NCBI GenBank assembly: GCA_903834645.1
Contig: CAILKA010000186.1
Span: 1 to 19,735 of the forward strand
Length of the DNA: 19,735 bases
From: an uncultured beta proteobacterium
GTDB taxonomy: Bacteria; Pseudomonadota; Gammaproteobacteria; Burkholderiales; Burkholderiaceae_C
Reading direction: 5' to 3'
How positions within the stretch are numbered: the stretch's first letter is position 1; every line of letters begins with the position of its first letter. Below are positions 1 through 6,725 of this stretch, one piece after another. The translations under genes were made by a program, and so were the position numbers. The notes below the pieces were generated by a model. That model searched no databases, was not told where the DNA came from, and saw only the letters and a program-made list of their open reading frames with translations.

Positions 1-190
1 AGCACACCCCCATCAGGCACAGCGGCGCGCGAGGCGCTCCGCTGACGGGCGTCTCGCGGAAGACCGCGACACCCGCGGCGAGCATGGCCACTGCCACGCT
101 GTCGTCGGAGCGCGCCTTCACCGGCCGGCCCTCGATGTGCACGGTGACCCAGGCCTGGGGAGCGCCTTCCTCAATGCGTCGCCACGCCAT
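1..190 (-). CDS. (2Fe-2S)-binding subunit of a flavin-dependent amine/amino-acid dehydrogenase (HcnA-like), C-terminus outside window
   Basis: The first 63 codons are visible, starting at ATG 188-190; the rest lies beyond the left edge. The translation has the small ferredoxin-like subunit pattern: a GRPVKA turn at residues 21-26, DDSVAVAMLAAG at 29-40, then TPVSGAPRAPLC with the first two cluster cysteines at C58 and C63 (C-x4-C in PLCLMGVC). In known relatives (HcnA of hydrogen cyanide synthase, gamma subunits of hydroxyproline and opine dehydrogenases) this subunit passes electrons between two flavoprotein subunits. It starts 20 bases inside the 3' end of the DAO-family gene, so the two are translationally coupled. 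The DAO and (2Fe-2S) pair is certain in type. Which substrate it serves cannot be read here, and the third (FAD/NAD) subunit would be expected just left of the window. No good ribosome-binding site is seen, as is common for coupled starts. Confidence 0.85.
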   Translation of the reverse strand, partial: MAWRRIEEGAPQAWVTVHIEGRPVKARSDDSVAVAMLAAGVAVFRETPVSGAPRAPLCLMGVC

Positions 191-1304
191 CGAATCGCTC
201 TGCCTTGAAGTGTTGAAGAGGCGCTGGCTGCGGCCCACCACGGATCCATTCGACCAGCGGCCCCGCATGCTGCGGTGCCAAGGTGATGCCAGAGTGGCAG
301 GTGACGACGAAGGCTCCCGGGTGCTGCCGTGAGGCCTGGTAGATCGGCAGCCCGTCCGGGCTCATCACCCGCAGCGCCCCCCAGGTGCGCACGATGTTCA
401 CGTGTTCGAGCAGCGGAAAGCAGCGCATGGCGCGCGCCGCGATGCGCGAGAGCTGAGGCAGCGTGGTGCTGTCGTCGAAGCCGACGTCTTCCTTGGAGTC
501 ACCGATCTGCAGCACGCCTTCGCCCGTCTGGCGCACGTACAGCGTCGGATGCTTCAGGAACGACTTCAGGCGCTCTGTCACCAGAATCTGGCCTCGGTTG
601 GGATTGACAGGCGCAGACAGGCCCACCTGCGGTGCAAGCGTACGGTTGCCCAGACCTGCGGCCAGCACCAGGCGTGCGGCTGCGAAGGTGCCCCGCGCGG
701 TCGCCACCTCGAAGCCGCCTGCGCGCGGCGTGATGGAGGCCACCCGTGCACCTGGGATCAGGCGGCCGGATCGCGCCTCGAATGCCTGGACCAGCGCACG
801 CAGCAGCCGCAGCGGGCTCGCATGGCCGTCCAGAGGGCACCAAACCGCTCCGACCACATCCGGTCCGGTCTGTGGGATCAGGCGACGAACGGCTGCCCCA
901 TCCCACATCTCGAAGGGGTAGGGTTGCATCAGTTGATCGCGCAGCCGATTGAGCTGGGTGGCCCGCTGGGTCATTTCGGCCTCTTCGAGGCACATGGTCA
1001 AGCCCCCTGGCTGGGAGAGCTCTACGTCGATGCCCGTGCACTCGCGCAACTCTGTGGAAAAGGCAGGCCAGGCCGCGGCCGACTGCATGGTCCAGGATGC
1101 GTAGGGTGGACAGGCCAGACCCTTGCCCTGCACCCACACCAGACCGAAGTTCCCCCGGGCAGCACGGTAGGCGTCATCGCCTTCGTCGAGCAGCAGCACG
1201 CGTTCGCCGGCTTTCGCCAACCCATAGGCCAGCGACATGCCGACCACGCCACCGCCAATGACCAGGGTGTCGGCATCTGGGGACTGTGTGAGAGATACGC
1301 TCAT
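171..1304 (-). CDS. FAD-dependent oxidoreductase, DAO family (beta subunit type)
   Basis: The product is about 377 residues, close to the usual 370-400 for HcnC, LhpB or OoxB-type beta subunits. It begins with a Rossmann FAD-binding motif, VIGGGVVG, with the glycines at 17, 19 and 22, followed by an acidic LLLDEGD ribose-binding strand end near residue 40. The C-terminal region has VVTCHSGITLAPQHAGPL, the conserved DAO segment that closes over the flavin. The expected reaction is oxidation of an amine, imino acid or opine with electrons going to the (2Fe-2S) partner whose gene overlaps its end. I chose ATG 1302-1304, 14 codons before the FAD motif. An in-frame TTG at 1371-1373 would add 23 residues rich in Asp and Ala with no family support. 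The substrate is unknown: D-hydroxyproline, opines and glycine (cyanide synthesis) are all possible by homology. Confidence 0.88.
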   Translation of the reverse strand: MSVSLTQSPDADTLVIGGGVVGMSLAYGLAKAGERVLLLDEGDDAYRAARGNFGLVWVQGKGLACPPYASWTMQSAAAWPAFSTELRECTGIDVELSQPGGLTMCLEEAEMTQRATQLNRLRDQLMQPYPFEMWDGAAVRRLIPQTGPDVVGAVWCPLDGHASPLRLLRALVQAFEARSGRLIPGARVASITPRAGGFEVATARGTFAAARLVLAAGLGNRTLAPQVGLSAPVNPNRGQILVTERLKSFLKHPTLYVRQTGEGVLQIGDSKEDVGFDDSTTLPQLSRIAARAMRCFPLLEHVNIVRTWGALRVMSPDGLPIYQASRQHPGAFVVTCHSGITLAPQHAGPLVEWIRGGPQPAPLQHFKAERFDGVATH

Positions 1305-1665
1305 GCCTGGCCTGACAGCGCGCGGTCCAGGCCATGAAACCTGTGCAGCATCAGCATCGGCATCAGGCGACAAAGAAGCGCGCTTGCCACCGATCAGGCC
1401 TCAGCGAGGCAGTCCCGGCAGCCACAGGTGCGTGCATGTCGAATCTCGTCACGATTTCGGTCTTCTTCCTGCGTCGATTCAGCGAGCAAAAGCGAGACAG
1501 GAATTCCGATGGTAAAGGCTTGCACATGCGTTTGCCTGATCAGCCATGCACCTCAGCTAGGTTGTCGAGATGCATGCTTTGACCTTGAGTCGCCAGAGTC
1601 TCGCTTGCTACGAAAACGTGCTACAAAGCGATCCGCACCGGGTTGGCGCTGCAGCAGTGCGAATG

Positions 1666-1693
1666 TTGGGTTCGAATCCTGCCAGCCGCGCCA
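1666..1693 (+). pseudogene. 3' end of a tRNA gene without 5' portion (possible attR site)
   Basis: The canonical T-loop TTCGAAT is at 1671-1677, followed by CCTGC (3' strand of the T stem), CAGCCGC (3' strand of the acceptor stem, 1683-1689), discriminator G1690 and an encoded CCA at 1691-1693. No matching 5' acceptor strand (GCGGCTG), D-arm or anticodon arm lies at the right distance upstream. The bases where the 5' strand of the T stem should be (TTGGG) pair badly with CCTGC: one mismatch and two G-T pairs. The tRNA-like identity therefore seems to begin at the T-loop. A proper terminator follows directly. This arrangement is what tRNA-targeted integrases leave at the far end of an inserted element. 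The parent tRNA is not certain; tRNA-Arg of betaproteobacteria often ends in G plus CCA. Confidence 0.6.
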
Positions 1694-1701
1694 ATCAAAT
1701 C

Positions 1702-1742
1702 AACGGGTTAGCTCTCACAAGGGGCTAGCCCGTTGTGCTTTT
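1702..1742 (+). terminator. Rho-independent terminator after the tRNA fragment
   Basis: AACGGGTTAGC at 1702-1712 pairs with GCTAGCCCGTT at 1724-1734 over 11 base pairs with a single G-T pair and an 11-base loop. The downstream sequence GTGCTTTT gives a short T run at 1739-1742. It begins 9 bases after the CCA of the tRNA fragment, which is the usual position for a tRNA terminator, and it reads on the plus strand. Confidence 0.75.
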
Positions 1743-1861
1743 CCGAGCCGCCAGGGCGCACGGGCCCCCGCGCCGGCTCGGCCCAGCGCCCTGGGGCGCC
1801 TGCTTCCTGGCCATCCCTGGCCGGGCGCAGCTCTTGCTTGTGCTGCGCGAGGAGCCCGCCC

Positions 1862-3220
1862 ATGACCCTGTCCGATACCCCCACTTCCCCTCGAACTGGC
1901 CAAGCGCACCGCGACGTGATCGTGGGCGGCGGCGCGGGCGGCCTCGAGCTGGCAACCCGCCTCGGCGACACGCTGGGCCGCCAGGGCAAGGTTCGTGTCA
2001 CGCTGGTGGACAAGAACCGGACCCACATCTGGAAGCCCAAGCTGCACGAGATTGCCGCAGGCAGCATGGACCTGGGCCTGCACACGGTCGACTACCTGGC
2101 ACAGGCGCACTGGCACGGGTTCCACTTCCGCCTGGGTGAGCTGTGCGGCCTGGACCGCGCGCAGCGCCAGCTGCACCTGCAGGCGTGCCTCGACGAGCGC
2201 GGCCGCGAGATCATGCCGGCCTCGGTGCTGCCGTACGACACGCTGGTGCTCGCCGTAGGCAGCCTGAGCAACGACTTCGGGACACCCGGTGTGCGCGAGC
2301 ACGCCATGCGACTGGAGTCGCAGGCCGATGCCAAGGCCTTCCACGCCCGCCTGATCAACGCCTGCCTGCGTGCGCAGATGCAATCCGGGCCGGTGCAGTC
2401 CGGCCAGTTGCATGTGGCGATCATCGGCGCCGGAGCGACCGGCGTGGAGCTCGCGGCCGAGTTGCACCGCTCGCTGCGCGAGGTGGTCTCCTACGGACTG
2501 GACCGCATCGATCCCAGCCGCGACCTCAAGGTGATGGTGATCGAGGCGGCCGACCGCATCCTGCCGGTCTTGCCCGAGCGCCTCTCGGTCGCGACCACGA
2601 ACCTGCTGCGCGGCCTGGGTGTGGAGGTTCTCACCCGCGCGCGGGTGCTGGAGGTCACGCCATCCGGGGTGCGGCTGGCCGATGGTCGCGAGCTGTCGGC
2701 CGAGCTGGTGGTCTGGGCCGCCGGCGTCAAGGGCGCAGACTTCCTGCATGAGCTGGGCGGTCTCGAGAGCAACCGTCTCAACCAGCTCGTGGTGCATCCC
2801 ACGCTGCAGACCACACGAGACCCGGATGTGTTCGCGCTCGGAGACTGCGCCGCCTGTCCCTGGCCCGAGGCCGGACCGGGGCGGCCACCGATCGTGCCGC
2901 CCCGCGCGCAGGCGGCGCACCAGCAGGCGAGCCACATGCTGGGCCAGATCCGGCTGCGGCTGGCCGGGCGTCCGCTCAAGCCCTACCGCTACCGCGATTT
3001 CGGCTCGCTCGTGTCGCTTGGCCAGTACAGCACCGTGGGCAGCATGATGGGCGGGCTCATCGGCGGCAGCATGATGATCGAAGGCGTCTTTGCCAAGCTG
3101 ATGTACCTGTCGCTGTACAAGATGCACGAGCTGGCGCTCCATGGCTGGGCCAAGGTCACGCTCGACACGCTGGCTCGCCTGATCACGCGGCGTACCGAAC
3201 CGCACGTGAAGCTGCACTGA
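1862..3220 (+). CDS. ndh: Type II NADH dehydrogenase (NDH-2)
   Basis: The 452-residue product carries two dinucleotide-binding folds. The FAD motif VGGGAGG lies at residues 21-27. The NADH motif IIGAGATG is at 187-194, and VFALGD at 323-328 is the second FAD-contact motif. The segment TLVDKNRTHIWKPKLHEIA is highly typical of bacterial NDH-2, which oxidises NADH and reduces membrane quinone without pumping protons. The C-terminal 60 residues are hydrophobic and amphipathic (SMMGGLIGGSMMIEG, then MYLSLYKMHELALHGW), matching the membrane-anchoring end of the family. The start is ATG 1862, with a GAGGAG ribosome-binding site eight bases upstream; an upstream in-frame extension to 1733 has no family support and runs through the terminator tail. 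The gene is followed by the TRIC gene on the same strand after 66 bases. Confidence 0.9.
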   Translation: MTLSDTPTSPRTGQAHRDVIVGGGAGGLELATRLGDTLGRQGKVRVTLVDKNRTHIWKPKLHEIAAGSMDLGLHTVDYLAQAHWHGFHFRLGELCGLDRAQRQLHLQACLDERGREIMPASVLPYDTLVLAVGSLSNDFGTPGVREHAMRLESQADAKAFHARLINACLRAQMQSGPVQSGQLHVAIIGAGATGVELAAELHRSLREVVSYGLDRIDPSRDLKVMVIEAADRILPVLPERLSVATTNLLRGLGVEVLTRARVLEVTPSGVRLADGRELSAELVVWAAGVKGADFLHELGGLESNRLNQLVVHPTLQTTRDPDVFALGDCAACPWPEAGPGRPPIVPPRAQAAHQQASHMLGQIRLRLAGRPLKPYRYRDFGSLVSLGQYSTVGSMMGGLIGGSMMIEGVFAKLMYLSLYKMHELALHGWAKVTLDTLARLITRRTEPHVKLH

Positions 3221-3256
3221 CGCGCCGGGCAGGGTCTCCATAAGGGGGCCTTCCTG

Positions 3257-3262
3257 CACAAT
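3257..3262 (+). promoter_or_regulatory. Candidate -10 element upstream of the TRIC gene
   Basis: CACAAT sits 24 bases before ATG 3287 in a 66-base gap that is more A+T-rich than its surroundings. No convincing -35 box is seen at 16-18 bases upstream, so this is tentative. It may allow the TRIC gene to be transcribed independently of ndh. Confidence 0.25.
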
Positions 3263-3286
3263 TCTCGATCCCCCAGCCGCCACGCC

Positions 3287-3943
3287 ATGTCCTCCAGCGC
3301 ACCCTGGTTGCTCGGCCATCTCCAGCTCGCTGCCGAAGCCACGGCCACGGTGGCCTTTGCCCTGTCGGGCGTCATCGAGGGTGCGCGCAAGCGTCTCGAC
3401 GCGGTGGGGATCTGCGTCGTGGGCGGCCTGGCCGCTTTCGGTGGTGGCACCCTGCGCGATGTGCTGATGGATCGCCGCCCGCTCTTCTGGGTCGAGCACC
3501 CAGGCTGGTTGTGGGGGACGCTTGCCTTGTGCATCCTGGCCATGCTCTTCATGCGGTCACGTCACCTGGAGCCGACGGAGCGGGCGATGCAGTGGCCCGA
3601 TGCGGTGGGTCTCGGGCTCTTCACGGCCAGCGGCACGCAAATCGCGCTGGACGCCGGCATGCCGGGCATCGTCGCCGTGCTTTTCGGCATGGTCACGGCG
3701 GTGTTCGGCGGCGTGCTGCGCGACATCGTCTGCAACGAGATCCCGCGTGCCTTCAGCGACCACCGGCCGTATGCGATCTGCTCGTTCCTGGGGGGATGGG
3801 CGTTGGTGGCGGCACACACCTCCCACTGGCCGCAATGGCTGGCGATCCTCCTGGCCGCCGGCCTGGCGTCGGGCCTGCGCACCGCCGCGATCCTGCTCGA
3901 CTGGCGGCTGCCGGCCTGGCGTGCTGCGGCCCCGCGCGACTGA
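3287..3943 (+). CDS. Trimeric intracellular cation channel (TRIC/UPF0126) family membrane protein
   Basis: A 218-residue integral membrane protein made of two repeated three-helix units, as in YicG/YadS and prokaryotic TRIC proteins. The two repeat signatures are clear: GGGTLRDVL near residues 52-60 followed by PLFWV, and GGVLRDIVCNEIPRAF near 145-160. The glycine-rich kinks and the Arg-Asp pairs are the conserved features of the pore helices. Prokaryotic members form homotrimeric, K+-permeable channels in structural work; the physiological role in bacteria is not settled, and some members have been linked to glycine transport. The length matches the family (about 200-220). ATG 3287 is used because the first helix begins directly after it. 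It lies 33 bases upstream of the MDR gene. Confidence 0.88.
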   Translation: MSSSAPWLLGHLQLAAEATATVAFALSGVIEGARKRLDAVGICVVGGLAAFGGGTLRDVLMDRRPLFWVEHPGWLWGTLALCILAMLFMRSRHLEPTERAMQWPDAVGLGLFTASGTQIALDAGMPGIVAVLFGMVTAVFGGVLRDIVCNEIPRAFSDHRPYAICSFLGGWALVAAHTSHWPQWLAILLAAGLASGLRTAAILLDWRLPAWRAAAPRD

Positions 3944-3976
3944 CCGCCCCTACACACCCTCCCTGGAGCCTCTTGC

Positions 3977-4960
3977 ATGAAAGCCTGGCACTACGACAAG
4001 ACCGGCTCTGCGGCTGATGTCCTCACCCGCTCCGACCTGCCCACGCCTGAGCCCGGGCCCGGCGAGGTGCGGGTGCGCATCGCCTGGAGCGGCGTCAACC
4101 CCTCGGACGTGAAGAGCCGGGGCGGCACGCGGCCGATGCCCTTCGCGCGCGTGATCCCCCACAGCGACGGCAGCGGCACGATCGATGCGGTCGGGCCGGG
4201 GGTGGCCCCGGGCCGCCTGGGCGAGCGCGTGTGGCTGTGGAACGCCGCCTGGGGCCGCTGCGACGGCACGGCGGCCGAGTACTGCTGCCTGCCCGCTGCG
4301 CAAGCCGTGCCGCTGCCCGATGCCGCCTCGGGCGAAGCCGGCGCTTGCATGGGCATCCCGGCCCTCACGGCGATGCACGCCGTGCTGATGGACAACGGCG
4401 TGGCGGGCAAGCGCGTACTCGTTGCCGGTGGAGCCGGGGCGGTGGGCCACTACGCGGTGCAGCTGGCCAGCCGCTTTGGCGCGGCGCAGGTGATCAGCAC
4501 CGTCAGCAGCGCGCCCAAGGCGCGGCTCGCCTACGAGGCTGGTGCCGACCACGTGATCGACTACAAGACCGAGCCCGTGGCCGAGCGCGTGGCCGAGTTC
4601 ACGCAGGGGCGCGGCGTGGACCGCGTGATCGAGCTCGATCTCGCCGCCAACGGGCCCATGGATCTGGAGCTGCTGAGCCGCGGCGGCGAGATCGTGGCCT
4701 ACGGCAGCAGCCCCAGGCCGCTGGACCTCACCTTCTTCACGATGCTGTCGAAGAACATCCAGCTCAAGTTCTTCATCGTTTACCACCTCGAGCCGGCGGA
4801 CCGCGCGCGGGCCACCGATGCGCTGCAGCGCCTGCTGGCCCGGGGTGAGCTGCAGCACAACATCGCCGCGCGCATGCCGCTGGAGGCAATCGCGGCCGCA
4901 CACGAGGCGGTGGAGGGCGGGCGGCTGGTGGGCAACCTCGTGCTCCAGGTGGGCGGGTGA
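3977..4960 (+). CDS. Zinc-independent MDR family NADPH:quinone oxidoreductase
   Basis: A 327-residue medium-chain dehydrogenase/reductase. The N-terminal GroES-like domain includes PEPGPGEVRVRIAWSGVNPSD (about residues 24-44), the usual QOR/zeta-crystallin signature. The nucleotide-binding domain has AGGAGAVGHYAVQLA, with AGGAGAVG at residues 150-157. The catalytic-zinc ligands of alcohol dehydrogenases (GHE motif, structural cysteine cluster) are missing, so a zinc-free NADPH-dependent quinone or enone reductase is expected, acting in the cytoplasm. The start ATG 3977 has GGAG about nine bases upstream. Its TGA overlaps the GTG start of the next gene by three bases (GTGA), so the two reductases are translationally coupled and may act on related carbonyl or quinone substrates. 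The actual substrate cannot be told from sequence. Confidence 0.88.
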   Translation: MKAWHYDKTGSAADVLTRSDLPTPEPGPGEVRVRIAWSGVNPSDVKSRGGTRPMPFARVIPHSDGSGTIDAVGPGVAPGRLGERVWLWNAAWGRCDGTAAEYCCLPAAQAVPLPDAASGEAGACMGIPALTAMHAVLMDNGVAGKRVLVAGGAGAVGHYAVQLASRFGAAQVISTVSSAPKARLAYEAGADHVIDYKTEPVAERVAEFTQGRGVDRVIELDLAANGPMDLELLSRGGEIVAYGSSPRPLDLTFFTMLSKNIQLKFFIVYHLEPADRARATDALQRLLARGELQHNIAARMPLEAIAAAHEAVEGGRLVGNLVLQVGG

Positions 4961-5631
4961 GGGCACTTGTCATCGGCTCGGGCGGGGCCATCGGCTCGGC
5001 CTTCGTCGAGGTGCTGCGTGGCGACCTGCGCTGCACGAGCGTGCAGGCCCTGAGCCGGCAAAGCGACCCGCCGCTCGACTACACCCGCGAGGAGAGCGTG
5101 GCGGCCGCGGCCGAGACACTGCGCGCGCATGCACCGTTCCAGGTGGTGATCGTCGCCACCGGCGTGCTGCACACGGCCGCCGCGCAGCCCGAAAAGCGCC
5201 TGGCTGACCTGCAGCTGGCCTCGATGGAGGAGGTGTTTCGCCTCAACACCTTCGGGCCCGCGCTCGTGCTGCGGCACTTCGCGCCACTGCTTGACCGCCA
5301 GCGCAGCCTGATGGCCTTCCTGTCGGCCAAGGTGGGCAGCATCGGCGACAACCGGCTCGGGGGCTGGTACAGCTACCGGGCCTCCAAGGCCGCACTCAAC
5401 ATGCTGGTCAAGACCGCCTCCATCGAGCTGCGCCGCACGCACCCGGGGGCAGCGGTGGTGGCCTTGCACCCTGGCACGGTGAAGTCGGCGCTGTCGCGCC
5501 CGTTCCGCGGCGAGGAGCTCGGGCGTGAGGCCGAAGTGGCGGCTGCTCAGATGTGGCACGCGCTGCAGGCGCTGGGGGCCGAGGACAGCGGGAGCTTTGT
5601 CGCCTACGACGGCCAGGGACTGCCCTGGTGA
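4957..5631 (+). CDS. Short-chain dehydrogenase/reductase, CsgA (C-factor)-like
   Basis: A 224-residue SDR starting at GTG 4957, inside the stop codon of the MDR gene (GTGA overlap) with AGGTGG just upstream. The cofactor motif is GSGGAIG at residues 7-13. Catalytic residues are visible: Ser123 in FLSAKVGSI, Tyr140 and Lys144 in YRASKAALN. The segment GGWYSYRASKAALNML followed by HPGTVKSALSRPF is typical of the CsgA-like SDR subgroup (C-signal relatives), common in proteobacteria and mostly uncharacterised. The absence of a long C-terminal extension and the short total length fit that group. Function as an NAD(P)-dependent carbonyl reductase is expected from the family; the substrate is unknown. 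It is the last gene of this plus-strand run. Confidence 0.87.
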   Translation: MRALVIGSGGAIGSAFVEVLRGDLRCTSVQALSRQSDPPLDYTREESVAAAAETLRAHAPFQVVIVATGVLHTAAAQPEKRLADLQLASMEEVFRLNTFGPALVLRHFAPLLDRQRSLMAFLSAKVGSIGDNRLGGWYSYRASKAALNMLVKTASIELRRTHPGAAVVALHPGTVKSALSRPFRGEELGREAEVAAAQMWHALQALGAEDSGSFVAYDGQGLPW

Positions 5632-5724
5632 GGGGCTGGGGCCCGATGCGCCCGGGCAGCAGCGGCGCCGCGATGGGTTGAGCCGGCCCGCCCTGCCGGG
5701 GTCGAGCGGGCTCTCGCTGCCGGC
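5632..5724. other. Convergent intergenic region, G+C-rich dyads
   Basis: These 93 bases separate convergent genes. A dyad pairs GAGCC at about 5680 with GGCTC at about 5709, and further short G+C-rich palindromes lie between. There is no T run, so a Rho-independent terminator cannot be claimed on either strand. Confidence 0.35.
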
Positions 5725-6702
5725 CTAGTACTTCAAGCCCGTCACCGGATAGCGATGCGTGCGCCAGATCACCTTCGTGGCGTAGATGAACATCATGGAG
5801 AGGAGCCTGAGCATCCGGGTGCCATAAAGCCCCAGTTCTCCGGGCAGGAACTGCCGACGAAGATCGTCTTCCAGGCCCTCGACGAAGGCTTGCATCAGCT
5901 TCCAGTCCCGGGTCTTCAGGAAGCCCAGCATCCGGTGCCTCAGGTCATATCTCAGGAACCGGTGATAGGTGATCGAACCCGTTGCCCGGCCGGCCTCGTG
6001 GGTGAGGTTGTAGAACCGCACGATGTGAGGGATGAACACGCTCTCGTCGGCCCCGGAGGCGTGGGTGACTTGACCGGGTACGTTGTTGTTGCGGATGGCC
6101 AGTGGCGTCCCCACGTACACCAGGGGTGCATGAAAGGCCACCCTGTAGAAGCAGCACCAGTCCTCGCAGCATTTCATCCCCACGGGGAACCCGAGCCCGT
6201 CGGGAAAGGCCCGCGCATACACCTCCCGGGACATCACCATCGCACTGGTGTGGGGCATGGTGTGCGGATTCTCGAAGTAGTCCACGACCTGCACCTTGTC
6301 TCGGTATCTTCCGAGCGTGGCATCGTCGCTCTCGCCGCTGATCAGGTTGCGGTGGAGGCTGGAGCATCCATACAGGCCGGCTCGGGGGAACTGAAGAATG
6401 GCTTCACGCATCTTCTCGAGGAAGCCGGGCAACCATTCGTCGTCACCATCGATCAAGGCGATGAAGGGCTGGCTGGAGTGGGCGATGCCCTGGTTGCGGG
6501 CAGCGCTGACCCCTTGGTTTCGCTGGTCGATGACACGGATCCTCGAATCCGGGATACGGCGCGCCCTGTCTGCCCCGTCGTCCGTGGAGCCATCGTTGAC
6601 GATGACCACCTCGAATTCCCGGAAGGTTTGCGCCAGAACGGATTGGAGGGTCCTCTCGATGGTATGGGCCTTGTTGTAGAGAGGAATGATCACTGAAAAC
6701 AT
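5725..6702 (-). CDS. Family 2 glycosyltransferase
   Basis: A 325-residue GT-A fold glycosyltransferase. The N-terminus FSVIIPLYNKAHTIERTLQS is the standard GT2 opening; EVVIVNDGSTDD (31-42) binds the nucleotide, and LIDGDDEW (83-90) carries the metal-binding acidic motif with D85, D87 and D88. A hydrophobic stretch near the C-terminus (RLLSMMFIYATKVIW) may contact the membrane. It would transfer a sugar from a nucleotide sugar to a lipid-linked glycan, acceptor unknown. I chose ATG 6700-6702 because GGGGAC lies seven bases upstream and the GT2 motif starts at residue 2; a TTG at 6727-6729 overlapping the flippase stop is the alternative. It is downstream of the flippase gene with a 23-base gap. 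Base composition is lower in G+C than neighbouring genes, suggesting acquisition. Confidence 0.9.
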   Translation of the reverse strand: MFSVIIPLYNKAHTIERTLQSVLAQTFREFEVVIVNDGSTDDGADRARRIPDSRIRVIDQRNQGVSAARNQGIAHSSQPFIALIDGDDEWLPGFLEKMREAILQFPRAGLYGCSSLHRNLISGESDDATLGRYRDKVQVVDYFENPHTMPHTSAMVMSREVYARAFPDGLGFPVGMKCCEDWCCFYRVAFHAPLVYVGTPLAIRNNNVPGQVTHASGADESVFIPHIVRFYNLTHEAGRATGSITYHRFLRYDLRHRMLGFLKTRDWKLMQAFVEGLEDDLRRQFLPGELGLYGTRMLRLLSMMFIYATKVIWRTHRYPVTGLKY

Positions 6703-6725
6703 GTGGTCCCCGAATGGGCCAGGCC

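Larger units (their letters stand above)
1305..1861. other. Intergenic region with tRNA fragment, terminator and structured leader
   Basis: No convincing gene lies in this 557-base stretch between the divergent oxidoreductase genes; the short reading frames crossing it have no recognisable product. Its left half (about 1440-1640) is less G+C-rich than the flanking genes. It contains the tRNA 3' fragment and the terminator annotated separately. After the terminator, an inverted repeat pairs 1743-1750 (CCGAGCCG) with 1774-1781 (CGGCTCGG), and a smaller hairpin pairs 1786-1790 with 1795-1799. Both would fall in the leader of the downstream ndh gene. I could not assign promoters for either flanking gene with confidence. 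Confidence 0.6.

Noticed and set aside
1348..1367. Short CATCAG/CATCGG repeat near the oxidoreductase start
   Set aside because: Only about three imperfect six-base units, too few to call a repeat element. No CRISPR-like spacing exists anywhere in the window.
1591..1693. A complete tRNA or tmRNA gene
   Set aside because: No D-arm, anticodon arm or 5' acceptor strand matches the 3' end at a proper distance, and the tmRNA 3' sequence differs. Only the T-loop to CCA segment is supported.
1715..3499. Long minus-strand frame of 594 codons
   Set aside because: It is antisense to ndh and the TRIC gene, crosses the intergenic gap and has no recognisable motif.
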